A program made the position numbers and the translations under genes. 64,000 bases of DNA from Hypoxylon rubiginosum (Eukaryota; Ascomycota; Sordariomycetes; Xylariales; Hypoxylaceae), in NCBI GenBank assembly GCA_902806565.1, contig CADCXA010000032.1, forward strand, positions 558,001-622,000, in the 5' to 3' direction. This document shows positions 10,440 to 21,960 of the stretch, in pieces. The notes under the pieces are model-generated. The model worked only from the letters and a program-made list of their open reading frames with translations, had not been told where the DNA came from and did not search any database. Positions within the stretch are counted from its first letter, which is position 1. Each line of letters opens with the position of its first letter.

Positions 10440-11441
10440 TCAAAGGGACGTCGGATTCGTAGAGGCCCTTGACTCCGGTCGTGATGGCGTAGACTCTGAT
10501 TGGTACGTCTTTGGTCTCCTACGCATCCTCGGCACACTTCGCTTCATATTCTTGCATCGCGATGCGGCCTCTATAGAGGTTCTGTATCTTAGGCGCCCAA
10601 CTTTCTTAATGCCTGCTGGGCCCCCAGCATCCTTAAGTGTTATCGAGCTGCTGGGACCGGCCGCTTCGTCTTGTCCGCCGCAATGATCCTTATCAACCAC
10701 CAGTTCCATCGTGTCATCGTCCACAAACTGAGTATTCATGTTGTCGTCGAATTTGGCGGACGCCATGAGGTTAATCAGGAAGGCAGGTAGAGGTTGCGAA
10801 GGTCCCGTCGAAGGTTGAGGCGCCGCATTGTGCACATTGCATTGCTCTCCGCTCTCGATCATGTCTGCCATTAAGTCTGGTCTGCGAGGTTTGGAAGGAG
10901 AGGCACTGCGAAGTGGCTTCTTGGTAGATCGCCAAAACCTGTTTCTTTTACGAACTCGGAGTTCAGCATCGCCAGCAATTGAATCGTCGGATTGGAGGTC
11001 TGATTGACTGTCGATACTCTCGTGACGTCGATGTTGTGGTTGAAATTGCGGTTGGGGATTAGGCATTATAGGTTCGGTTGGCTGCTTGGAGTCGAGTTCT
11101 ATCGAAGGTATCGAGGCCGGCTGTATTTGTATTTGTATCGGTGCGTGGTCTGGTTCTGTGGACGGGTTCCATCCTGCCTCACTACTTTGCGCCTCTGACG
11201 ACAAGAAAGATTGTGAATTTCCTGTAGATCTTTGTTTGCCCATCTTGCCGGCAGGACCATCTATATGTGCGCCGTCCGGCTCGGGCGACTCCGACGTCGC
11301 CATCGCGTGTAACGAAGGTTGGTCTAATAAACTCCTAGGACAAGATAATGGATCATCGTCGTCAGGCGAGACACCTGAGTCGTCGAAGGCGAAATTCTTA
11401 AGCATCGTGACTGGATGCGTCAGACGACGGGATGGGCGCAT
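10440..11441 (-). CDS. hypothetical low-complexity protein
   Basis: An open frame of 333 aa from the first in-frame ATG (11441). The frame stays open upstream to about 11594 without an ATG and encodes a helix-like stretch (SKSELRQIVRRIWDRL), so a 5' exon joined near 11580-11590 (CATTAG or GCGCAG acceptor) is possible and the true N terminus may be longer. The protein is rich in Ser, Pro, Gln and Asp, with a PQPQFQPQHRR stretch and basic blocks such as RVRKRNRFW and RRKRP-like segments near the C terminus. No domain is recognised. The basic clusters would suit a nuclear protein, but this is inference. It lies on the same strand as wetA, 1.6 kb upstream of it. Confidence 0.5.
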   Translation of the reverse strand: MRPSRRLTHPVTMLKNFAFDDSGVSPDDDDPLSCPRSLLDQPSLHAMATSESPEPDGAHIDGPAGKMGKQRSTGNSQSFLSSEAQSSEAGWNPSTEPDHAPIQIQIQPASIPSIELDSKQPTEPIMPNPQPQFQPQHRRHESIDSQSDLQSDDSIAGDAELRVRKRNRFWRSTKKPLRSASPSKPRRPDLMADMIESGEQCNVHNAAPQPSTGPSQPLPAFLINLMASAKFDDNMNTQFVDDDTMELVVDKDHCGGQDEAAGPSSSITLKDAGGPAGIKKVGRLRYRTSIEAASRCKNMKRSVPRMRRRPKTYQSESTPSRPESRASTNPTSL

Positions 11442-11624
11442 AGAGAAATTAGACGATAAATTCCAGCAACAGCAACGGGGTCGCTGGGATTTAGTAGGTG
11501 GCACCAAGCGATCCCATATACGACGTACGATTTGACGAAGCTCTGATTTACTAAGTACCAGAGGGCCGGGTTGCTGCGCTAATGTAAGACCCAAGAAAAC
11601 GCCACGGCGTGTCTAGCTCGTGGT

Positions 11625-11650
11625 CGTGGGCGTGGGCGTGGGCGTGGGCG
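11625..11650. repeat. GTGGGC minisatellite
   Basis: About four tandem copies of a GTGGGC unit upstream of the low-complexity protein gene. A similar but less regular GTGGGCGTG tract occurs at 52091-52120. Confidence 0.85.
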
Positions 11651-11994
11651 CACTGCGTTTTTTTCCTATTTACCCGATAGGAGTTGAATTTGAATTTGAA
11701 CTTGGACGTGGAGATGGAGGTAGAGTCACGACACGGCTCACTTGGAAAATACATATGCAAAGCGGATGGAATGGAAATGCAGAAGAAGCAAAAGCAAAAG
11801 TTCCTAGAGGCAAAAAGCGACAAAGTTGCATTCGAACTATGTATGTATGTAGTAATGGAAGATGGAAAATACTATGTAGAAGAGCAGGGAGTGGCAAAGG
11901 CGTCAACAGCTCTACCCTCCCTTCTGGGTCAACGGTTAACGTTAACGAAACGAACCACGCTCTTGGGTCTTGGCTTGCTGGGTTTGCTGGGTTT

Positions 11995-12610
11995 GCTACA
12001 TACATAGTACATGCTGGTGGATGCCCGGGCGAGTGCTGGGATCGCGCTGATTCGGCGCCGTTATATGCACGTGGGAAATACCTCGAGTGACTTTGATCAA
12101 CTGCTCGTCCGGTCCTAATACTCGCGTACCTAGGTAGCACTTCAATATCCGTACATACATATATATTTTAGGCTCCAGGGACAGAGAACGGTCAGACAAT
12201 AAGGGTATATTTTTAATGGGACGAGCAAACGATTACAACAAAGACGACAAATCACAATCGACTTTCCTCGACCCTTACCTGGTACATAGTACATAGTACA
12301 GCTAAGATCCCACTTGTCCGGTACCATTAAATCAGCCTAGCCCACTTTAGGCAGCTTGCTGGGGCCGCGTATTGGTTCCCTGGAACAGGTTGGCGCCCGG
12401 GGGTGTCTGGGGGTTATACATACTATGTACTATATACTATGTACGTAGTATATTGGCTGGTTGGGTCGGTAAAGTTGCCTGAACCCCATTCCCTTGAGAA
12501 ATCCAAAGGAAGCAGATCAGCCAGATGCTACTACATATGCTATATATGTACGAAGTACCACCCACGCAGTCCACGCCGCCCGCGCACAGTACTATCACAG
12601 TACTATGTGT
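11995..12610. repeat. cluster of TACATAGTA / TACTATGTA words
   Basis: The near-palindromic word TACATAGTAC and its complement recur here, at about 12000, 12283-12300 (overlapping copies), 12419-12455 (overlapping copies forming a potential hairpin) and 12588-12608. GTACGAAGTAC is near 12548. Isolated copies occur elsewhere (near 11862, 14201, 44052, 53582 and 62126). No coding signal accompanies them. Confidence 0.6.
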
Positions 12611-15600
12611 ATGTGTACATGCCCATAGTTATGTGTAGAGGTGGGGAAAAACGGGGGAGAAAACCCGATCCTCTGAACGTTGGAACTTTTGAGCCAGACC
12701 CAGCCAATCGGGTTCATAGAAAGATTGGCTTATTGTGGCGCTTCACCCGCCCTGCTGGAACCCGGATCCACAGTCATAAGCGTTAAGCATTAAGCATCCA
12801 GCAGAAAACAGTATGTGGAAGCAGAGACGAAAGACGAAATCCGAGTTAGGTTCGACCTCGCAACTTCAACATCTGTTTCTCTTCAACAAAATGACCATGC
12901 ATATTAATTTAATAAGTACAATGCCTCATCATTCCTATGCGATATTATGTGTTGATACTTGGTTAGGACTGTCCCAAGAGCTTCATTCGCGAAGCAGTAG
13001 CCGCGCACTTTCGTTTCCAACTTTTCAACTTTTCGTAACTCTAGGGGTAGGATAAAACTACAGAACATAGCTCCCAAGTAATTCGCTTATCTTGTTACCA
13101 TGTCACACATTCGGTATTCAATTAGGATATAAAATGCGTATTATCTAAGGGGAGCTAAATTACTTACTTCTGTATAAATGCCAGGTTACTCATAAGCCAG
13201 CAAGTCGACAGGCTAGGTGATTCGTATCATAGAAAGCTGGAGCCCAACTTCGAGAAACTGACACATCCTACGATATATAATAACGTGATCTTGATCTTGA
13301 TCTGATATCGTAACACGGTTGATATCCAAAGGAAAGCAACGCCATCAGGTACCATATCTGCCTATGCCTCTTATTAACCGCCCATCAAAACGTCTTTTCG
13401 TGGGGTATTGTACCCAGATGATTTATTATAACAGACCGCACTGTGTCACCCAAACCCCGGGTATTTTAGGTCAGGCGAGGTCGTCACAGGATTAGTTATA
13501 GTACCGGTCCGAAGGTACGATATCGCACAGTTTTAGGTATTTGATGGTCTTATCGGGCGTGATCGACGCCAGGCTACCAGGCTGTGCCATGGTAATGTGA
13601 CAGGGTCCGACAAGTTACAACCCGTCACCCGTCTGTCCAATCCGACTCTTGGAAAGGGGGACAGGGTAGGGTAAAACCAGGAACCCTATCTCCTACTTTC
13701 GATCCCTGCAACGACACCATCTCCGCGGAACCAGATTCCAACTTCTACAGTACGTACCTACGTACCGCTTACCGAAACTTGCAGCTGGGTTCATTCAGCT
13801 CCAGGCTCTCTGATTTGCATACACTACTGCAGCTTTGACAAAGAGCCACGAGACACGTTGCGAAAAGTACACTATCTCTTAACTCCTATTATGGTATCAG
13901 GCCTTAATTGATACGTATATGTATATACAGCTTGATACGCTTATGTACACTAGGTATATATGTAGTTCTGATTCAAACCGCGTGTAAGTAGCCCATGACA
14001 CGCATTTCTTTGCTACCTGCCGAATTGGAATCAACCCCATACCCGACACCCGATACTCGACACCCGATACTCGACACCTGTGGAGAAGAACTGCAACATT
14101 TCCAAACAACTTAAAACTTCAATCGTCCCTTGTAAAGGATAGAGACCCGATTCGGATGGCCCTTTGAGTTCTCAGTAAAGAGATGAGTCGGCGACCTGAT
14201 ACTATGTAAGAACCCAGGCAATAAAAAGAAGATATGTCACAAGGAGAATTGGCCAAAAGAGTAGAAAGACTTGGAGTCTCTTTCATCGACCCAATCTTTT
14301 CGGCGAGGACTACCGGATCGCCGTCAATTGACCCCCACTGCTTTGAGTCGAGTTCTATGCATACCCCTAATGCTCACCCCAAATTTCCCAGCTCTCCGGC
14401 TCCAGTTCCCATCGTTTTTGCTCATCACCAAAGACTAGTCACAATGCAATGGAAAGAATGACGTTTTGTCCGATATGTAAAAGAGACGTATCTAAAGAAC
14501 TGACTCGATATTCAGATCTCGAGTGATGCTGTGCCTCATCCGGGCAGAAGTTCCACCAAAAGCAAAAAAAGAAAATGGATGAGGAGCCCTGTTCAGCACA
14601 AAAATAGAACATATCCCGATGTTCTGGTTCGCATCTTACTATTATGTACGTATGCATCGGACGCCCTCGAAATCAGACACGACAAGCCCCAATCACCAAT
14701 GCCACCGCAGCTGAGAGCCAGGGGAATAGCAGTGTAAAATGAGGCCTCGTAGATGCCCTTTTCATCCTTGAGTAGACGTGTCAAGGACGCACCGCTTACC
14801 GACCCGGGACCGTCTAGCCGCCGTAGCTAAAATTAGACGATCAAATCCCGCACCGTAGAAATGGGTAGCTGTCCATGCTCACAGGCTGTCTTGAAGTAAG
14901 GCATCATACCAAGGTTATGAAGAATTGGCTGTAGTAGGCTATAGCCTGTTTGCTGCCTATCTACAAGGAGGTAAGCTTGAATGTAGTGTGATGGTAGTTT
15001 ACAACTACGCCGTTACTTCTTCCGTTTCTTCATATTCTTGGTGATATATTACTCGCGTAGTATGCCAGCGCTATCCTTTAGCTCTGATAGTTACTCATTA
15101 ACCACACGACGATGTAGTACTAGTTTACCCCAGCAGCACTTACATTGTCTCCGACCAAGCCTATATGACAGGTAGTTCGTGCTCGCGTTTGGACATCCAA
15201 TTGTGTTATCGAGTCTCAGGGGAAGAGTGCATCGTTCTCGACATCGTAATTGATCCTACTTAGACCCCGATGACAAGGTTGTCGCCTCTCGTCTAAGTGC
15301 ACCCTAGTCTTCGTACGTAGTAAGCTGATGTTATTACAGGACCATCGCATGTTAAACTATTCCAAAACACATTGTTCACCGTACCTTGCATCGTTCATTC
15401 ATCATATCTAACGCAAGTATTCGAAACCTGGTACATACCTATTTAAATACATATAAACTTAGCCGCTTTAGTAGCAAGGGAGACTCTACGTATACAGCTC
15501 GATGGAACTGAATCATAGGTTAGATAGCTTTCAACAGGCGGTTGTTCTGCAACTTTTGTGCATCGTAACTGTTGGTCTCTTTCTGTGGCATGGAATAATG

Positions 15601-15926
15601 GAATAACATAACCATGCTGAGGGCATTGCGGGCTAAAACACCTAAGGGTTGAATACTCTAGAAAGTCCCGAGAAGTCCGTCAGTACAGACCCAGGCTGTT
15701 TTATTCTGAAAATGTTGAGTCGAGAAGACATCGCTTTAAGAGACAGTGAATTTCATCAGTCCTCGTTGAAATAAGTACCAGGACAAATACCCGACACCAG
15801 TTGGTAGCCACCTGTTTATCTCCGTAGGTAAGCGCTTATCGATAGCAATTATTTAAGAATACGCATCGGATCTCTACGCTTAGCTACCTCCTGACCGAAG
15901 CTCACACCAACGTCAGTTGGCCATTG

Positions 15927-16867
15927 ATGGTCAATGAGCAAGAGGCAGCGATGTCACTCAAGCCGTCGGCACTTGCAGAGCTCCTGCAAAGGTCTCTAAG
16001 TTCCCGGACCGTATATGTCAAATGCATTCCCGCCCCAGCCAACTTCTATGAGCGTCGAGCTGTTCTGCGGACTCTCCAACGTTCTAGTCAAGAGACGATT
16101 GAAACATTCAAGAAGCTAGAAGTAGGTTCTGCACCTCTTTGACCTCGAGATGATCCTACAGACGGACGTGCTAATAAAGTGATACGAAAAATTAGGATAA
16201 TTCCTCCTTTGTTGTAGTTACGACCAAACCCGACGCTGCTACTGCTATGGTCAACGACTCTCCCATCACACGAGTCATCATTGCGCAGGCTAATAGCGTC
16301 TCGTGGGGCGCCGAGTACAACCTGCGAGGAACGATTACTGCTCCGATCGATCCTTTTCCGCCCTCGACGGCCACGCAAAATACGCCGGCCTTTGACGACC
16401 TCGGCCTGTCCCATAAGACCTTTACCTTGCACGTCTTCGCCGCGAATAAGACCTACAACCACAAGGACGTGGTTCGCAGGAACCCTCTACACGGTCGCTG
16501 GCCCTCGAATGGTAACAGGGAAACATTCATGTCGGCTGCGCTGCACGCGTCGGTGCCAGCAGGCGCGATGGCTCCAGGACTACGGGATTGGCACACGGCT
16601 AACCAGCTGTCGCGCGATTCCACAAGTTTCGCCGATGAGGGTGCCGAAGGGGCTGCAGCCGTTTTACTCGAAAAGAAGCGTCTTTCTTCGCGAGAGACTT
16701 TCATAATGGAACGCATTAGGGCACGACGGAATGCACAAGAGATACCGGCCATCATGAAAAGTTTGACTGCTTTTGCTGACGGGGCGGCCAATGATGATGC
16801 ACCGTCAATGCTCAATCCCGTCTCGAATTCCGTGTCTAAAAAGATGCCCGAGACCTTGAATACCTAG
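15927..16867 (+). CDS. conserved hypothetical protein with RRM-like N-terminal fold
   Basis: Two exons, join(15927..16121, 16196..16867), give 288 aa. The 74-bp intron (GTAGGT...ATTAG, with GCTAATAA as likely branch site) joins TFKKLE to DNSSFVVVTT in frame. Residues about 28-85 alternate strand and helix as in an RRM-like fold: TVYVKCIPAP, then YERRAVLRTLQ, then SSFVVVTTKP, then DAATAMVND, then ITRVIIA. The rest has short charged helices (LLEKKRLSSRETFIMERIRA). I recall similar fungal proteins with the same N-terminal wording but no assigned function, possibly mitochondrial; this is not demonstrated. An in-frame ATG further on (MSLKPS) could be the real start. The frame is intact. Confidence 0.68.
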
Positions 16868-18309
16868 TAAATGGGTTCGTATTGACGTACTGTACTAGCG
16901 GAAACTAGACCGTCAGGTGGACGACAGTGCCCCTTCAGGCCTGGAGAATCCATCAGGCCTCCAAGAGCATAGCGCGAACTGACGATGGAGGAATCCGGCT
17001 ACACAGCGTATGTGAAACATGCGTATGTGTCTCTGTATATCTCGTCGGGGAGATACGAACATAGGTTCAAGATAAAGCCGTAATTAGGTCACGCGATCGA
17101 TTACACGGTGTTTGAACTTGGATATATCGATCTACGGCCGACACATGGTTTGCTCTTGAGCAGCACAAGAGCCAATGGCATATCACAATGCTGGAGGCCA
17201 AGTCGTCGACGATGGTCCTAACGGAGGTCTTTGAATCCTCAATTATTCTATCGGAATCGGCCACACGCGATGCCGAGATGAGATATAAAAACGTGGCGTC
17301 TTGTGCGTTTCGGATCTTGACCGCATTTCCCGTACAATGGGATGCCAAGATTCGATACCGAGTTCTGACCAACCAGCCAAAATAAATGCGACGTTGCTCT
17401 CGGTCCTGCATCCTCTGTCCTGCAACAATCCTCGCTGCACAAGTAAGCGTCAGAAGTTTATTTCAACATATCCTCAACAAAGCAGCTGGAATATAGCAGA
17501 CTTTGCCAGCAAATCTATTTACTGTATTCATTGGTTAGCATCGACAATTGATGACGCGTCGTTGTCTTTGACTCGGATGGTGCCATTGGTTACATTTAGT
17601 AGCTGCATGTCGCCGTCATTCCAAGCTAAAACAAGGCACAAAAATCTAGACCCCCGGTCCGTCCCCCCACAAAGAAGTTAGTCGCGAAGATTTAAGACCC
17701 GACGACTTGCAACGCCACGACGTCACAGCTAGACGAGCCTGACGAGCTACCTCTTCCAACTTGTGAGTGGCTGGTGTATAACAGGCACCAGACAAACTAG
17801 GGTCGTATAGCAGAGGTTGTAGAAATGCTAGAACAATCAAGAGCCCTCCGCTTTGAGAATCTGCCGATTACCCGATATGAATCTCGATTGTCGACAAGCC
17901 TCACCTGTTTTGCCGTATGACGTCGCAAGCTCATTCGTGGTTATTCGTCGACCAGACTACCAGACCAGGTTCTCATAGGTGTAACGAGTGTTGGATCGTC
18001 ACACATCATGGCCAACTAAAGCATCAGGTTTACCTATTTAGAAGCGTTAGACATGATCTGTGCCAAGGAAATTCGTAGAATACAGCAGGAACCTGATTAT
18101 CTACCCCAGACATGCGTGCGTATAATTGACAGCAGCCCCAACTCGTATCGCTGTCGTCTCTCCTAGTTCTGTATTTGTATATTTGACCATAATATTATCA
18201 CTTATCTTTGCTTTGTCTTTGCGATCGATACCAACCAAGCTTGTCCGCCGCGACACCAATCGAAACAGATTCCTATTCGTTGACGTATCTGAAAAGTACT
18301 ACCGCCAAA
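16868..18309. other. intergenic, nothing recognised
   Basis: About 1.4 kb. Short open frames on both strands lack protein-like composition and have no splice-compatible partners. The right end is the 5' UTR and promoter of the PalI/SUR7 gene. Confidence 0.4.
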
Positions 18310-19087
18310 ATGGGACAGACAGGCTTTTTCCACCATATCGGCACGTTCTTGCTGCTGGCGGCCACAGTGCTGCTCATCATCACCGATATTTCGGCCCCTG
18401 TGGTTAACAACATCTCTATGCTCAAGGTTAACCTCAATGACCGTCAAACATCCACCGACCGCCACCCGAGTGTGACCTTTGGCACCTTTGGTTATTGCGT
18501 TCAAGACGCACTATCGTAGGTCTACACTTCTCATCTGCCGCGACACGTGCCTTAACTAACAACGAAGCAACAGCTCGGGACAGGACGTCTGCAGCCGCAG
18601 ACAGGTGGGCTACGACCCCATCGCCATTGTCCAGGAGAATGTAAACAATGTCGACTTCTCCGACTACGCGGCAGACACGTCTAAGGGTCTGACCCGCGTC
18701 ATGATCCTACACCCGATTGCCACCGGCCTAGCGTTCATCGCGTTCCTGTTGGCGCTCGGCGCTGGCGTTGTCGGCAGCCTGCTCGCGTCGCTGACCTCGC
18801 TGCTGACCTTCATCGTCACGTTGGTAGTCCTAGTCACCGACTTCGTCTGCTTCAGCATCATCAAGTCCGAGGTCAACAACGCCAACAACGGCAGCCGCGC
18901 CGAGTGGGGTGCGGCAACCTGGACCACCCTCGTCGCCGCCATCTGCAGCCTGCTGGCCACCATAGTCGTCTTCTTCACGTGCTGCAGCACAAGGCTGCAC
19001 CGGCGCCGCGAGACCCGCAGGACTAAGGATATCCCCGAGGGCTATGGAACGCCCGCGCGACCCGTGCGACGAAGGCGCTTTTGGTAG
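18310..19087 (+). CDS. PalI/SUR7-family membrane protein
   Basis: Two exons, join(18310..18515, 18574..19087), give 239 aa; the 58-bp intron has a TTAACTAAC branch region and a CAACAG acceptor. The ATG gives MGQTGFFHHIGTF, a typical start for this family. The topology is four membrane segments: TM1 at about 11-26, an extracellular loop with GYCVQDALSSGQDVC (Cys about 63 and 75), then three closely spaced helices. The second is ATGLAFIAFLLALGAGVVG, the third LTFIVTLVVLVTDF and the last TTLVAAICSLLATIVVFF. A basic tail (RLHRRRETRRTK) follows. Family members include PalI/Rim9, which supports ambient-pH sensing at the plasma membrane, and SUR7 eisosome proteins. The sequence does not decide between a true PalI and a paralogue; PalI orthologues often have a much longer cytosolic tail than this. 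Confidence 0.82.
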
Positions 19088-19509
19088 ATTATTTGGGAAT
19101 CGACGATTGATATTTTGGAAACTTCAATGAAATATGACGCATGAACGTACCATGGCGAATTTTTGAACGAGCCAAGACGAAAGAAACGAAACAAATATTA
19201 ATATTGATGAATGGCTGATGCGATTAAGGGGCGGAGGTATTTCGATTTTACGGAGCAACACGGAGAAACTTATTATACCCTTCACGAATGATTTTTATTA
19301 CCTTACTCTTGTACCATTAATGCGTCTTGATACCATTGCTGTACCTCTAGTTAACTAATTGAATTATAATTAAAACCAACTGGTCTCGCAAGGTACTACT
19401 CTAAGCCCGGGACTGTTCAATTGAGGCCGATGTCAAACTATTACATACATTAGAGCAGAAATCCATGCTTTGTCATTGAACTATTGTCGGCTATATGATT
19501 CGCTCCCTG
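19088..19509. other. convergent 3' intergenic
   Basis: About 420 bp, AT-rich, between two genes that end toward each other. It probably holds both 3' UTRs. Confidence 0.4.
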
Positions 19510-21960
19510 TCATACAATTTCTACGGTGCGGGTACCCAAGCCTTCGAAATGCCCCTTTAAGCCCCCTTTTCCTTTAGGCCAAGAACTAAAGACTCCGACT
19601 CGGAAGTATTTCCCTTCTACTTCAGCCGGGTAAATGATCAGTCCATACGCAAACCTATCAACATCTTTGTCTCGAGTGAGGGCCTCTTCAAAGCTAATCT
19701 CGCCATCTTCACTATTAATACCATCCATGGACTCATCTTCCTCGTGCAAAATCATGTTCACATCTCCATCGTCGTCTATGTCGACGTCGTCCTCCATGTA
19801 CTCGTCACTATGAGCATCATCTGTCGCCACGCCATCGTACATTTTAGCAGTCTTATACGCTTGCCAGCTCCAGTAAGACCCCACCAATACTAGGGACAGC
19901 TGTTCGAACGGAACCCAACCCTCGGGCTCATCCCAGTCGAACGTAAGATCAGCCACGTACTCGCCTGCCTCGTCACACATCTCCCAGTGGTTCTCTAGTC
20001 CTTCCTGGAGTTGGAGTTGAGGCAGGATAGAAGCTACCTTCCCTGTTAGCTTGAGGCTGCCTCCTGTAACCTGTCCGAATGGGTTGAGCTCCGATGCCGC
20101 CGTCCACACTTCCGCGCTCTCGTAGGCCTTCTCTACGCAGCCTTCGTACTGCATCACGGGCACGTGGTCGCCGAAGGGTGCTGGAGACTCGTCGAAACGG
20201 ATCTTGCCTTGCCAGCGGGCCCAGCTCCAGGACGGTGCGATGTACAGGTTGGACGCATTTAGTGAGGCTAGCAAGGAGTCAAACGACACTTTCGACTCCC
20301 TCTCGCCTTGGGCATCCGTGTCCATCGCCGGTGTCCAGAACAGATCACGGTGGAGGAACTCCTTCCGTATCCCGGCGAGGTACATATCCCCGCGGCCCAG
20401 CACGGCAATCTTGGCGAGGCCGCTCATGGCGGGAAGCTTGTCCGACTCGTAGGTGAGTTGGCGTGCCGTGTACTGCTCTACCATCGACATCCACATGTGT
20501 TCGTTGTCCTCGTCGTTGAGCGTGTCGGCGACTGAGATGACCGCAAACATGCCTCCCATCCCTCCGAACCCTGGGGGTTCATCTCCGGTACTTTCCGTCA
20601 TCTCCTCGTCGCCTTCAGACCAGAACTTGTCTTCGAAGATGAGGTGCAGTTTGGTTCCGAACAGGAGGACGCGGGTGGAGAGGGCGAGTTCTTGGAACGT
20701 CCACCCGCGCTTCCACCAGTTGCTGTAGGGGCTCGTGTCGCTGTTGTCGATTCTTTCGTAGTCGCCCTCGGCGGTTCGTGGGTCGCTAATCACACCGCAG
20801 GGTCTTATCACGTACGAACCGACGACGTCGGGGTTGATTCTTGAATGAAAACTAATAGTGGCAGACGCCCGTTCTCCTAGGAACCCTTCACGACACGACG
20901 TGGAGGTTGGGGTACAGATGGTGAGGTGGGCGTTCTTGTAGACGTTGGTCATGTCCGCAGACTCTCTCTCCCAGTCGGCTTTGTCGTCTTGGATGATACA
21001 GACGGCGTCAACCCAGAGATAGGGGATTCCCAAAGAACGGCAAACTTCAACGGCGTCTTGCATGATTCTGGAGGTCGTGCCGAGCAGAAAACCAGAGATT
21101 CGGTCCCTGTAGGTAGCCTGTTCGGTCTTGAATTGCAATTTGGCGTCTTCGGGCGGGCCCCAGCAGTAACTAAGAGCGGCGTACTTGGGCCCCTGGTGCC
21201 TTGGGAATAGGTCTGAATCGGTCACTACGAGACGGCACGTGTCTTCCTCCGGGATACCAGTTTGAATGAGCCGCGTAGGGTAAAATGTCCCGCTTGAACT
21301 AGCCTCTGGTAATTCCATGTCTTGGAGCATACTTCGAATCTTCCAGATACTACTATTGGAAAATATGGTACTTTCAGGCGAGGGCTGTAGCCTGAGCCAT
21401 TGACTGCAAGGCTCTGCAGAGTTTATCAGATTCATGGGTGCTGCCTGGGATCGGCCCAAGTGCTTACCATTTGGACGACCGTCAACGCCGAACAAAAGCA
21501 AAATTTCCCCTATTTCAATTTTCCTCAGTGAGTACCTCTGCGTGATAGGGGATAGGGGTGTGGCCGTAAGATGATACCGAGACGTACCATTTTCATCTCC
21601 ACCCTCCGGAGGTCGCGCAACTCGGGCTAGAACCGACATAAGCCTGCCTTCGGGGGAGAACACTAGCTGGAGGCGGACTTGGATTACCCCCCTAGACCAG
21701 TGCGAACAACTCTTGAGGGTAGACGTCTTGAGGATTCTGCAGAACTCGCAGTCATTCTTCCGGATAGACTCGGTGAGCAGGGGCAACTCCGGCATATCAT
21801 CCCTGAGCTCGTATGCAAGAATGGGGCGAGTGTTATCGAGGCCATCGATCTGGAAGTGATGTCGTCCAGACTCATCCCGGGTGCTGGTTCCAAATGCGGC
21901 ATCGTCGAAATGTAGAACCTGGCATCTGCTGCATATGTGGCTAAGATTTGATGGTACCAT
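19510..21960 (-). CDS. HET-domain (heterokaryon incompatibility) protein
   Basis: One intact frame of 816 aa from ATG at 21960. The N terminus has Cys pairs (CSRC at about 10-13, CEFC at about 71-74) as in many HET proteins. The HET domain (PF06985) runs from about 260 to 400 and shows all the main blocks: YAALSYCWG (260-268), SLGIPYLWVDAVCIIQDD (309-326), DWERESADMTNVYKNAHLTI (329-348), then WWKRGWTFQELALSTRVLLF downstream. The C-terminal third is acidic (EDDVDIDDDGD). HET proteins trigger cell death on contact between unlike fungal individuals, or as effectors of NLR-type immune receptors; the partner here is unknown. It is divergent from the DUF4246 gene with about 1.1 kb between. Confidence 0.93.
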   Translation of the reverse strand: MVPSNLSHICSRCQVLHFDDAAFGTSTRDESGRHHFQIDGLDNTRPILAYELRDDMPELPLLTESIRKNDCEFCRILKTSTLKSCSHWSRGVIQVRLQLVFSPEGRLMSVLARVARPPEGGDENGTSRYHLTATPLSPITQRYSLRKIEIGEILLLFGVDGRPNGKHLGRSQAAPMNLINSAEPCSQWLRLQPSPESTIFSNSSIWKIRSMLQDMELPEASSSGTFYPTRLIQTGIPEEDTCRLVVTDSDLFPRHQGPKYAALSYCWGPPEDAKLQFKTEQATYRDRISGFLLGTTSRIMQDAVEVCRSLGIPYLWVDAVCIIQDDKADWERESADMTNVYKNAHLTICTPTSTSCREGFLGERASATISFHSRINPDVVGSYVIRPCGVISDPRTAEGDYERIDNSDTSPYSNWWKRGWTFQELALSTRVLLFGTKLHLIFEDKFWSEGDEEMTESTGDEPPGFGGMGGMFAVISVADTLNDEDNEHMWMSMVEQYTARQLTYESDKLPAMSGLAKIAVLGRGDMYLAGIRKEFLHRDLFWTPAMDTDAQGERESKVSFDSLLASLNASNLYIAPSWSWARWQGKIRFDESPAPFGDHVPVMQYEGCVEKAYESAEVWTAASELNPFGQVTGGSLKLTGKVASILPQLQLQEGLENHWEMCDEAGEYVADLTFDWDEPEGWVPFEQLSLVLVGSYWSWQAYKTAKMYDGVATDDAHSDEYMEDDVDIDDDGDVNMILHEEDESMDGINSEDGEISFEEALTRDKDVDRFAYGLIIYPAEVEGKYFRVGVFSSWPKGKGGLKGHFEGLGTRTVEIV

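Larger units (their letters stand above)
11442..15926. other. long gene-poor tract
   Basis: About 4.5 kb without a supported gene; only 11442-11594 may be coding, as part of the preceding gene. It contains a GTGGGC minisatellite, a dense cluster of TACATAGTA/TACTATGTA words at 12.0-12.6 kb, and a TACCTAGGTA palindrome at 12127-12136. Near 14040-14080 there is a short CCCGATACTCGACA repeat. No open frame has recognisable protein character and no tRNA-like arm survives inspection. Confidence 0.45.

Noticed and set aside
12825..12850. GGTTCGACCTC resembling a Pol III B box
   Set aside because: The flanks do not form a T stem or a cloverleaf, and there is no T-run terminator close by.
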